A DNA stretch of 11,939 bases from JALZBN01 sp035525375 (lineage in GTDB: Bacteria; Actinomycetota; Acidimicrobiia; Acidimicrobiales; AC-14), in assembly GCA_035525375.1 (NCBI GenBank), contig DATLEI010000013.1, positions 1 through 11,939 on the forward strand, given 5' to 3'. Below, piece after piece: positions 7,016 to 11,939 of this stretch (position 1 is the first letter of the stretch; every line of letters starts with the position of its first letter). The notes under the pieces were generated by a model. That model saw nothing but the letters and a program-made list of their open reading frames with translations. It ran no database searches and was not told the DNA's origin. A program made the translations under genes and the position numbers.

Positions 7016-7662
7016 CGTTTGATCGCCGTACGCCGTTCGAGTCTCGCCACGGCCCAGCCGGAGGGAAGAGCGAGGAGCAGGTAACCGACCGCCGACCCCA
7101 AGAAGGCGGCGATGGCATTGGTGGGATTGTCGTTGGCGACTTGATCGGCCACAAAGGTGAGGTCGATCACGCCGATGATGGACGCGATGGCCGAGTTCTT
7201 GATAAGGGCGATGAACACACTTCCCAGAGGTGCCGCGACGGCGCGCATTGCCTGCGGCAGCACGACGACGAAGAGGACCTGCGGAAATGTGAGCCCGAGA
7301 CTGCGCGCTGCCTCCGCCTGACCGACCGCGACAGTGTTGATCCCCGAGCGGACGGTCTCGGCGACGAAGGTGCTTGTGTACGCGGACAGGACGATGACAG
7401 CGGAGACGAAGAAAGAGTCGAACTGGATACCCGCCTTCGGCAACCCAAAGAAGAACAGCGTTATCAATACCGCCAGCGGCGTGTTGCGGATGAGCTCGAC
7501 GTAGACCGCTCCCGCGCCGCGCAATGGCGGGATCGGACTCACCCGGAACGACGCGATCATCGTTCCTATGACGAGCGCCGCGGCGAACGACAGCAGAGTG
7601 AGCGCGACGGTGGTGCGCATGCCCTCGAGGTAGACATCAAGGTTGTCCAGGACAACCTGCAA
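7012..7662 (-). CDS. gluC: Polar amino acid ABC transporter permease (GluC-like)
   Basis: 216 residues from a TTG at 7662, 15 bp after the gluB stop. No ATG or GTG in the same region keeps the conserved N-terminus NLDVYLEGMRTTVALTLLSF. Inner-membrane channel subunit of the importer. It has about five hydrophobic segments, the conserved VYVELIRNTPLAVLITLFF stretch, and an EAA loop (EAARSLGLTFPQVLFVVVLPQA) for contact with GluA. A possible GAGG ribosome-binding site lies 8 bases upstream. A 19-bp perfect palindrome lies one base past the start codon, which together with the rare TTG suggests deliberately low expression relative to gluB. The family is certain; the substrate is inferred. Confidence 0.9.
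   Translation of the reverse strand: MQVVLDNLDVYLEGMRTTVALTLLSFAAALVIGTMIASFRVSPIPPLRGAGAVYVELIRNTPLAVLITLFFFGLPKAGIQFDSFFVSAVIVLSAYTSTFVAETVRSGINTVAVGQAEAARSLGLTFPQVLFVVVLPQAMRAVAAPLGSVFIALIKNSAIASIIGVIDLTFVADQVANDNPTNAIAAFLGSAVGYLLLALPSGWAVARLERRTAIKR
7640..7658 (-). repeat. 19-bp perfect palindrome at the gluC start
   Basis: AGGTTGTCC and its exact inverse GGACAACCT flank a single central base. In the gluBCD mRNA this can fold as an 8-bp stem with a CUG loop, beginning one base past the UUG start codon of gluC. It could slow initiation on gluC, protect the 3' end of the gluB message, or be a DNA operator. The palindrome is seen; its role is inferred. Confidence 0.6.
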
Positions 7663-7677
7663 GGAGCCGCCTCTAGG

Positions 7678-8658
7678 TCAGCCGGTGGAGGTGGAAGTGG
7701 TCGCTGCGGCGGTTGTCGTCGGCGCCGCCGGAGTGGAACCGTAACGGTTGATCTTCGGCGGCGTCGGAGTGGGCAGGCCCAACGTGCCCAGCGTCGCCGC
7801 GAAGGCCTTTGCCCATTCCCCGCTGGCCTCGATCTTCTCGAGCTGGTCATTGATGAAGGTGCGGAAGGCGTCGTCGCCCTTCTTCATGCCGATTCCGTAG
7901 GGCTCGTCGCTGAAGGGGGCACCGACGAGCTTGAACTTGCCGCTGCTCTGCTGAACGAGTCCTGCGAGGATCGAGTCGTCGGTGGTCTCGGCATCGAACC
8001 GGCCGTCGGCCAGCGCCTCGGCGCACTGGGAGTACGTGTCGAAGAGAACGATCTCGGCCTGGGGTGCCTTGGCCTTCACATTGGGCTCGGACGTTGAGCC
8101 CTTGGCGGTGCAGACCTTCTTGCCGTTGAGGTCGGTGACGCTCTTGATCGCGTTGTCGCTGGCCTTCACCATGATGTCCTGCTTGGCGACGAAGTAGGGA
8201 CCGGCGAAGTCGACTACCTGCTTGCGGGCGTCGTTGATTGTGTAGGTCGCGACGACCATATCGACCTTGTCCGGGCCATCCTCGGAGATGAACCGCTCAC
8301 GGTTTTTCGATATCGCCTCTTTGAACTCGATCTTCGACGTGACGCTTTCCGGCGTGCCCCCGAATATGCCGACGGCGATCAGCTTGGCGGTCTCCACGTC
8401 GAACCCTTCAACCTCGTTCGTCGTGGGGTTCTTCTGGCCAAAACCGGGCTGATCGTACTTGACGCCGACGATCATCTTGCCCCTGGCCTGGATATTCGCC
8501 ATGGTGCTGCCGGGCGCGAAGGCCGGCGCAACCGTCGTGGCTGTACCGGGTGTGGTCGTTGCTGTTGTCGAGTCCTTCTTGTCGTCACCGCATCCGGCGG
8601 CGAGCAGTACGAACAGAACGGCCAGGGCCACGATTGTCCACGTCCGGCGTCGTCGCAT
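7678..8658 (-). CDS. gluB: Amino acid ABC transporter substrate-binding lipoprotein (GluB-like)
   Basis: 326 residues from the ATG at 8658. An AAGGAG site sits 5 bases upstream of it, while the in-frame GTG at 8664 would touch that site. A signal peptide with four arginines and a hydrophobic core ends in a clean lipobox LAAGC (Cys23), so the mature protein is anchored outside the membrane. A Thr/Ala linker (about 30-45) leads to a type-2 periplasmic binding fold. Recognisable blocks are GKMIVGVKYDQPGFG, EGFDVETAKLIA, DMVVATYTINDARKQVVDFAGPYF, LNGKKVCTAKGSTSEPN and PYGIGMKKGD. It looks closest to glutamate-binding GluB; aspartate or glutamine remain possible. Two cysteines inside the domain could pair. 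The last 20 residues are a low-complexity Ala/Thr/Ser tail, probably unstructured. It delivers substrate to GluC/GluD. Confidence 0.92.
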   Translation of the reverse strand: MRRRRTWTIVALAVLFVLLAAGCGDDKKDSTTATTTPGTATTVAPAFAPGSTMANIQARGKMIVGVKYDQPGFGQKNPTTNEVEGFDVETAKLIAVGIFGGTPESVTSKIEFKEAISKNRERFISEDGPDKVDMVVATYTINDARKQVVDFAGPYFVAKQDIMVKASDNAIKSVTDLNGKKVCTAKGSTSEPNVKAKAPQAEIVLFDTYSQCAEALADGRFDAETTDDSILAGLVQQSSGKFKLVGAPFSDEPYGIGMKKGDDAFRTFINDQLEKIEASGEWAKAFAATLGTLGLPTPTPPKINRYGSTPAAPTTTAAATTSTSTG

Positions 8659-8685
8659 GCGCACTCCTTGTGTCGTAATGAGCGA

Positions 8686-8700
8686 GGCTCCTAATGAGCC
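8686..8700 (-). repeat. Small inverted repeat at the gluA stop
   Basis: GGCTC-CTAAT-GAGCC, a 5-bp perfect stem, covers the gluA stop codon in the 32-bp gluA-gluB gap. The octamer TAATGAGC also occurs twice here (8676-8683 and 8692-8699). The stem is short, so a role in mRNA processing or stability is only a possibility. Confidence 0.3.
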
Positions 8701-9434
8701 AGGATCTTGGAAAGGAAGTCGCGGGCTCGGTCGCTTTTGGGGCTGTCGAAAAACTGGTCAGGGGGAGCGAGCTCGACGATCTGCCCTTGGTCCATGAACG
8801 CTACTCGGCGGGCAGCCGACCGGGCGAAGCCCATCTCGTGGCTGATCACCACCATGGTCGTCCCGTCGGCGGCCAACTCGACCATGACGTCGAGCACTTC
8901 TTTGATCATTTCTGGGTCCAGTGCCGAGGTCGGTTCGTCGAACAGCATGAGCTTCGGCTGCATGGCCAAGGCCCGCGCAATGGCAGCTCGCTGCTGCTGA
9001 CCCCCCGAAAGTTCGAGCGGGTAGGCGTTCGCCTTCTCGGCGATGCCGACCCGTTCCAGCAGACTCATGCCGCGCGTGTGGGCATCGTCCTTGTCGATTT
9101 TCCGAACCTTGATGGGTCCAAGGGTGATGTTCTGCAGCACCGTCTTGTGGGCGAAGAGGTTGAACGATTGGAACACCATGCCGACATCGGCGCGCGCCTT
9201 GGCCAGTTCCTTGCCCTCGACTGGCAATGGCTTCCCGTCGAGGGAGATCTGGCCGGAGTCGATCGGCTCCAGGCGGTTGATCGTGCGGCACAACGTCGAC
9301 TTGCCCGATCCCGACGGACCGATGATCACGAGTACCTCGCCACGCTCGACAGTGAGATCGACGTCACGGAGCGCATGGAGGTCACCAAACCATTTGTTGA
9401 CCTTCTCCATGACGACGAGTGGTTCGCCGCTCAT
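8691..9434 (-). CDS. gluA: Amino acid ABC transporter ATP-binding protein (GluA-like)
   Basis: 247 residues, standard for the polar amino acid ATPase family. A homodimer of it drives transport on the inner face of the membrane. Walker A GPSGSGKST is at 39-47, the Q-loop VFQSFNLF at 87-94, the signature LSGGQQQR at 142-149, Walker B LMLFDEP at 162-168 followed by TSALD, and the H-loop histidine is at 199 (VVISHE). All catalytic residues are intact. First gene of the gluABCD order known from Corynebacterium. ATG at 9434 has no Shine-Dalgarno sequence; instead TAACCT lies six bases upstream (see the promoter entry), which suggests a leaderless mRNA. The following gluB has a strong ribosome-binding site. 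Confidence 0.95.
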   Translation of the reverse strand: MSGEPLVVMEKVNKWFGDLHALRDVDLTVERGEVLVIIGPSGSGKSTLCRTINRLEPIDSGQISLDGKPLPVEGKELAKARADVGMVFQSFNLFAHKTVLQNITLGPIKVRKIDKDDAHTRGMSLLERVGIAEKANAYPLELSGGQQQRAAIARALAMQPKLMLFDEPTSALDPEMIKEVLDVMVELAADGTTMVVISHEMGFARSAARRVAFMDQGQIVELAPPDQFFDSPKSDRARDFLSKILAH

Positions 9435-9440
9435 GGACGG

Positions 9441-9446
9441 AGGTTA
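9441..9446 (-). promoter_or_regulatory. Candidate -10 element for a leaderless gluA transcript
   Basis: On the minus strand TAACCT fits the actinobacterial TANNNT -10 pattern. It ends exactly six bases before the A of the gluA ATG, so transcription would begin at or next to the start codon. No clear -35 at the ideal distance is seen; a TTGGGT lies about 20 bases upstream. The lack of any Shine-Dalgarno sequence supports this reading. Confidence 0.45.
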
Positions 9447-9503
9447 ACGAGATCGGGCTCCCGACCACCCAACTAGCTCACCGCTCATGCGTCGCTCGGC
9501 ACC

Positions 9504-9530
9504 CAGGGGCGCCGTGTCACGGCCCCCCTG
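9504..9530. promoter_or_regulatory. 27-bp near-perfect palindrome, candidate operator
   Basis: Arms CAGGGGCGCCGTG and CACGGCCCCCCTG are inverse complements at 12 of 13 positions around a single central T. The inner 11 bp, CCGTGTCACGG, are perfectly symmetrical. It lies between gluA (start 9434) and the sigma-like gene (start 9649), upstream of both. It lacks a T-run and no gene ends towards it, so a protein-binding site is more likely than a terminator. The regulator is unknown. Confidence 0.55.
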
Positions 9531-9591
9531 TAGTGGGCCGGTGTGGTCCGCGCCCGCCGTCGCCTTCTGAGTCTCCGATACCTGAATTTCT

Positions 9592-9611
9592 GTCACACCC
9601 CCTCGTCACAC
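9592..9611. repeat. Pair of GTCACAC direct repeats before the sigma-like gene
   Basis: GTCACAC occurs at 9592-9598 and 9605-9611, thirteen bases apart, about 40-55 bases before the GTG start at 9649. The GTCAC core is shared with the centre of the palindrome at 9504-9530, so the same protein might bind both. The short length makes chance possible. Confidence 0.3.
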
Positions 9612-9648
9612 TGGGACTTGTCAATCGTTGCCGGGGGAAAGGGCAATT

Positions 9649-10311
9649 GTGGAGGGGGACCGTTTCAACCAATTAGTAGAGGTAATGGACGCGATGGCGG
9701 CCGGCGACCGAGCCGCGGTGTTCGTTCTCTACCGGGAGTTCGGAGGAATGATCGGTGCCGCCTTGCGCCGGGAGATCCGTGCCATGGGGATCGAGTTCGT
9801 CCGTCCCGAGGAGCTCGGCGATTTGGTCATCGATGCTTGCTTCGAGCTCAACGACTGCGCCGGCGCGTGGCGGCCCGACGGGGGGGCATTGCCCTGGACC
9901 TGGGCGGCGCGCCGTCTGCGCCAGGTCGTCATCCGCCACATCGGGGTGCTGGCCGATGAACTCGACCACGAGCGCCTCCTGCACGTGTCAGAGGCGCCGC
10001 CGGTATCGGGCGCCCAGGAACCGGAGGAGGTAGCCGTGCTCGCCGGCCTGGCCGCACTCGACGACAGCTGTGCCCTGCTCCAGAAGGCACTGGCGAAAGT
10101 GGCGAGCGCGCGCGACCGCGCTCTGCTCCTGGAGTTGAAGGTGCAAGCCAGCCTGGGCGACCCCTCGCCGGCACTCACGGTGGCCAACCGCAACGGAATG
10201 CGTCCCGACGCTGTTCGCCAGGCCGCCAAGCGCACCCTCGACCGCCTGCGCCGGCTCGCCCACACCGACGAGCACTTCGCCGGCCTGTCTTGTCTCGCCA
10301 TTCTCCGATGA
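9649..10311 (+). CDS. Sigma-70-like (ECF-like) regulatory protein
   Basis: 220 residues from the GTG at 9649, with AAAGGG five bases upstream. A TTG at 9628 is in frame but has no such site. The N-terminal half (about 5-100) reads like sigma region 2: an acidic AAGDRAAVFVLYREF helix, EELGDLVIDACFEL, then WRPDGGALPWTWAARRLRQVV, matching the pattern of region 2.3-2.4. A linker of about 45 residues is rich in Glu/Pro/Ala. The C-terminal third (about 143-203) resembles region 4, with RDRALLLELKVQASLGDPSPALTVANRNGMRPDAVRQAAKRTLDRLRRL as helix-turn-helix. Both regions are divergent, so it may be an atypical ECF sigma factor or a sigma-derived regulator. No anti-sigma gene with TM segments is next to it; instead a small HTH gene overlaps its stop codon. 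The sigma relationship is my judgement from pattern, not a search. Confidence 0.62.
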   Translation: MEGDRFNQLVEVMDAMAAGDRAAVFVLYREFGGMIGAALRREIRAMGIEFVRPEELGDLVIDACFELNDCAGAWRPDGGALPWTWAARRLRQVVIRHIGVLADELDHERLLHVSEAPPVSGAQEPEEVAVLAGLAALDDSCALLQKALAKVASARDRALLLELKVQASLGDPSPALTVANRNGMRPDAVRQAAKRTLDRLRRLAHTDEHFAGLSCLAILR

Positions 10312-10682
10312 TGCGACGGCTGGCGCCGGCGGTCACCGACGCCAAACGGAGCCATCCGGCCTCGTCCTGGCAACCCGACCACGACCACTTTCGCCGGCGC
10401 GTGGAGGAGCGCCTGCGCGACGACGGGTGTGCGCGCCCGGAGTTCGTGGCCGCAGTGCTCGAGGTCAGGGCGCGGCTCGGGTTGGACGTTGCCGGCTTCG
10501 CCGAGTTGTTACGTGTCGACCGCTCGGTGGTGGATGAGGCCGAGGCCGGGTGCCCGGCGCGCGCCGTCGTGTTGGCTCTGGCGCGCCTCGCGCCCGACAT
10601 CGACTGGCCGGCCCTGATTCGTGGCCCGGCGCGCCCGGCGCTGCGCCGTGCGTCCGATCGTGCCACTTTGGAACAGCGGTAA
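10308..10682 (+). CDS. Small helix-turn-helix protein coupled to the sigma-like gene
   Basis: 124 residues. The ATG at 10308 shares ATGA with the stop of the sigma-like gene; a second ATG follows at once, and an earlier in-frame start at 10290 lies inside the upstream gene and is less likely. The first 30 residues look disordered. Residues 28-45 form a charged helix (FRRRVEERLRDDG). Residues 46-80 resemble an XRE/Cro-type HTH: FVAAVLEVRARLGLDVAGFAELLRVDRSVVDEAEAG, where FAELLRVD and VVDEAEAG would be the two helices. ALARLAPDIDWPALI follows. Basic C-terminal tail. Translational coupling suggests a 1:1 partner, such as a co-regulator, an inhibitor or an autorepressor. Function not known. Confidence 0.68.
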   Translation: MMRRLAPAVTDAKRSHPASSWQPDHDHFRRRVEERLRDDGCARPEFVAAVLEVRARLGLDVAGFAELLRVDRSVVDEAEAGCPARAVVLALARLAPDIDWPALIRGPARPALRRASDRATLEQR

Positions 10683-10694
10683 CGCCTGCCATTG

Positions 10695-10708
10695 GGCGCT
10701 CACGCCCG
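10695..10708 (+). terminator. Weak hairpin after the sigma-like/HTH pair
   Basis: GGGCG-CTCA-CGCCC forms a 5-bp GC stem 13 bases after the TAA of the HTH gene. No T-run follows, so termination here is only possible. The rest of the 104-bp gap up to the VOC gene holds GTATG...CATAC half-sites but no convincing promoter. Confidence 0.25.
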
Positions 10709-10786
10709 CAAAGTATGCGTTGCCGCTGTTCGAAAACATACGGTTCAGGGGCGGCGCAGCAACGCACTGGCCTACGGCGAGGCAGA

Positions 10787-11227
10787 ATGCGCGCCGTGGA
10801 ACAACGGCTCAGCCTGGTCACACTCGGGGTCAGTGATCTCGAGCGGGCGCTCGCCTTCTACGAGTCGCTCGGATGGAAGAGCTTCAACGGCACGTCGGAT
10901 GGCGTGGTGTTCTTCCAGGCGGGCGGAATGATCGTTGCCCTGTGGCATCGCGACAAGCTTGCGGAGGACTCTGTGGTCGAGGACGCGGGTGGTTGGGGTG
11001 GCGTGACCCTCGCCTACAACACCCGCGACCGCGGCGAGGTCGACTCGGTGATCGAGGAGGCCCGAGTCGCCGGGGCGCAGATCGCCCGCGAGCCGGCGGA
11101 GACATTCTGGGGTGGCTATTCGGCCGTGTTCATCGATCCCGACGGCCACCCATGGGAGGTGGCCCACAACCCGGGATGGACGATCGGCGCGGACGGATCG
11201 GTTGCCATCCCATCCGCCGCCACTTGA
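10787..11227 (+). CDS. Single-domain VOC (glyoxalase-like) protein
   Basis: 146 residues from the ATG at 10787, with GAGG ending four bases upstream; a GTG three codons later and a long upstream open frame are less likely. One VOC domain: SLVTLGVSDLERALAFYESLGW at the start, then FFQAGGMIVALWHRDKL, WGGVTLAYNTRDRGEVDSVIEEARVAGAQI and FIDPDGHPWEVAHNPGW at the end. The Glu in HPWEV (residue 124) sits where the family places a metal ligand. It is shorter than and distinct from the two-domain VOC protein at 1184-1954, so not a local duplication. Substrate unknown; probably cytoplasmic. Confidence 0.88.
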   Translation: MRAVEQRLSLVTLGVSDLERALAFYESLGWKSFNGTSDGVVFFQAGGMIVALWHRDKLAEDSVVEDAGGWGGVTLAYNTRDRGEVDSVIEEARVAGAQIAREPAETFWGGYSAVFIDPDGHPWEVAHNPGWTIGADGSVAIPSAAT

Positions 11228-11279
11228 GCACGCCCCTCGGCAGGTTTGATGGGCTCAACCGGCGGGAAGACCCAAGTCT

Positions 11280-11399
11280 ATGTTCGTCTGGTCGAAGCGT
11301 TCGGGACAGCCATCGAGGACCAAGTTCTACTGGTGGCCGCTCCTCATCTCACTAGGTCTTTCCCTCGTAGTCACGGTGCTGCTCAACAAGCTTCTCTGA
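11280..11399 (+). CDS. 39-residue single-TM membrane protein
   Basis: A short open frame, ATG to TGA, easily missed. The first 16 residues are basic and polar (MFVWSKRSGQPSRTKF). They are followed by YWWPLLISLGLSLVVTVLLNKLL, one transmembrane helix with aromatic residues at its start. No upstream in-frame start exists because a TGA lies at 11247-11249. The ribosome-binding site is weak (GGGAAG, about 9-11 bases away). The positive-inside pattern and the abrupt hydrophobic block favour a real protein over chance. It follows the VOC gene by 52 bp. I recall tiny proteins of this style in actinobacteria but no assigned function. An 85-codon frame overlapping it shows no protein-like pattern. Confidence 0.6.
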   Translation: MFVWSKRSGQPSRTKFYWWPLLISLGLSLVVTVLLNKLL

Positions 11400-11499
11400 C
11401 CGAGAGCGGGTACGCGCCGCACGACCGGGCCCGCGGGTGGCAGCCCGCCAGACGCATCGCTGGCGTCGGAGTTCGGCGAATCAGTGGCACCGCGGCCGG
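11400..11499. other. Convergent gap with weak hairpins
   Basis: One hundred bases between the tiny membrane ORF and the galK stop. Two short stems are visible: GCGGG-TGGCAG-CCCGC, and GACGC-ATCGCTG-GCGTC. Either could help end transcription from both sides, but neither has a T-run. Confidence 0.3.
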
Positions 11500-11939
11500 T
11501 TAGCGCTCCACTGACGCGCCGTCCGAGGCGGTTACATGCCAGCCTGGCAACTCGTTGCCATAGTGGGCTAGGGCGACGACGCAGCCACCGAAACCGGCGC
11601 CGGTGAGGCGAGCACCGATGACGCCCGGTGTCGACGTCAGGTTGGCGACGAGGTCGTCGAGTTCGGGCGTGCTCACATCGAAGTCATCGCGAAGGCTGGC
11701 GTGGCTGCCCGCCATGAGCGGACCCAACTCGTCGATTCGCCCGGCCGCCAGCGCGTCGCTGAACTCGAGCACCCGCCGGTTCTCGGTGATCACGTGGCGC
11801 GCTCGGCGGCGCAGCACCGCGTCGGCCAATCCTTCGAGGTCACCGATCGTTGCATCGCGCAGTGGTCCGATCTCGGCTTCGGCCGCGTCGCATTCGGCGC
11901 GCCGGTCGGCGTACGCGCTTCCCGCCAGCCGCCGCGAAA
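11500..11939 (-). CDS. galK: Galactokinase, C-terminal part (runs off the window)
   Basis: 146 residues visible; the N-terminal part, with the substrate-binding and ATP-binding motifs, lies outside. Galactokinase phosphorylates galactose at C1 in the Leloir pathway. The visible part starts with LAGSAYADRRAECDAAEAEIG, then LADAVLRRRARHVITENRRVLEF, SHASLRDDFDVSTPELDDLV, and the third GHMP-kinase motif GARLTGAGFGGCVVAL near the C-terminus. These are characteristic of GalK rather than mevalonate or homoserine kinases. It ends in TAA at 11502-11500 and is convergent with the plus-strand genes. Intact as far as it can be seen. Confidence 0.9.
   Translation of the reverse strand, partial: SRRLAGSAYADRRAECDAAEAEIGPLRDATIGDLEGLADAVLRRRARHVITENRRVLEFSDALAAGRIDELGPLMAGSHASLRDDFDVSTPELDDLVANLTSTPGVIGARLTGAGFGGCVVALAHYGNELPGWHVTASDGASVER

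Noticed and set aside
7141..8097. Plus-strand open frame (318 codons)
   Set aside because: Antisense to gluC and gluB, both of which have full family motifs; a shadow of GC-rich codon bias.
10732..10746. GAA...TTC element resembling a LexA (SOS) box
   Set aside because: The actinobacterial box needs GAAC-N4-GTTC; here only the outer three bases are symmetrical and the spacing is wrong.
1184..11227. The two VOC genes as copies of one another
   Set aside because: One has two domains and the other one, and the sequences share only family-level signatures.
11246..11503. 85-codon plus-strand frame
   Set aside because: It overlaps the 39-residue membrane ORF, shows no hydrophobic or domain pattern and runs past the galK stop.
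1..11939. CRISPR array, tRNA/rRNA, insertion sequence or prophage
   Set aside because: No regularly spaced repeats, cloverleaf-like sequences, transposase or integrase motifs, or sharp change in composition were seen.

Overview
The window is GC-rich, densely packed bacterial DNA. Many starts are GTG or TTG, and stop/start overlaps of the ATGA/GTGA type are common. The protein set (an actinobacterial-type HelD helicase, a gluABCD-ordered uptake operon, MscL with a C-terminal zinc ribbon, small actinobacterial-style proteins) points to an actinobacterium. An Acidimicrobiia-like lineage is my best guess, but that is inference from style rather than a marker gene. I see no rRNA, tRNA, CRISPR array, insertion sequence or phage gene. 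It reads as ordinary chromosome.

Layout. (1) Positions 45-1954, plus strand: rmuC, a membrane-anchored DNA recombination protein, then a two-domain VOC/glyoxalase-like protein. (2) Positions 1972-9434: one long leftward series of genes. In transcription order it is gluA-gluB-gluC-gluD (an ABC importer for glutamate or a similar polar amino acid), mscL, a 59-residue CxxC protein, a HelD-type helicase, a two-TM protein with an acidic tail, and a small predicted lipoprotein. Most junctions are short or overlapping, so much of it may be co-transcribed. (3) Positions 9435-9648: a 214-bp divergent control region with a 27-bp near-perfect palindrome and short repeats. (4) Positions 9649-10682, plus strand: a sigma-factor-like protein translationally coupled to a small helix-turn-helix protein. 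(5) Positions 10787-11399, plus strand: a single-domain VOC protein and a 39-codon membrane protein. (6) Positions 11500-11939, minus strand: the C-terminal part of galactokinase, running off the window.

How it works together. GluB captures the substrate outside, GluC and GluD form the channel, and GluA hydrolyses ATP. MscL, whose ribosome-binding site overlaps the gluD stop, would release solutes under hypo-osmotic shock, so uptake and emergency release of a possible osmolyte are physically linked. HelD frees stalled RNA polymerase. The two genes after it encode envelope proteins of unknown role. The sigma-like/HTH pair may be a small regulatory module, and the palindrome between it and gluA is the obvious candidate operator. 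Nothing here proves a new system. The most interesting points are the sigma-like/HTH pair with its palindrome, the helicase-linked membrane/lipoprotein pair, the palindrome at the gluC start, and the tiny membrane ORF.
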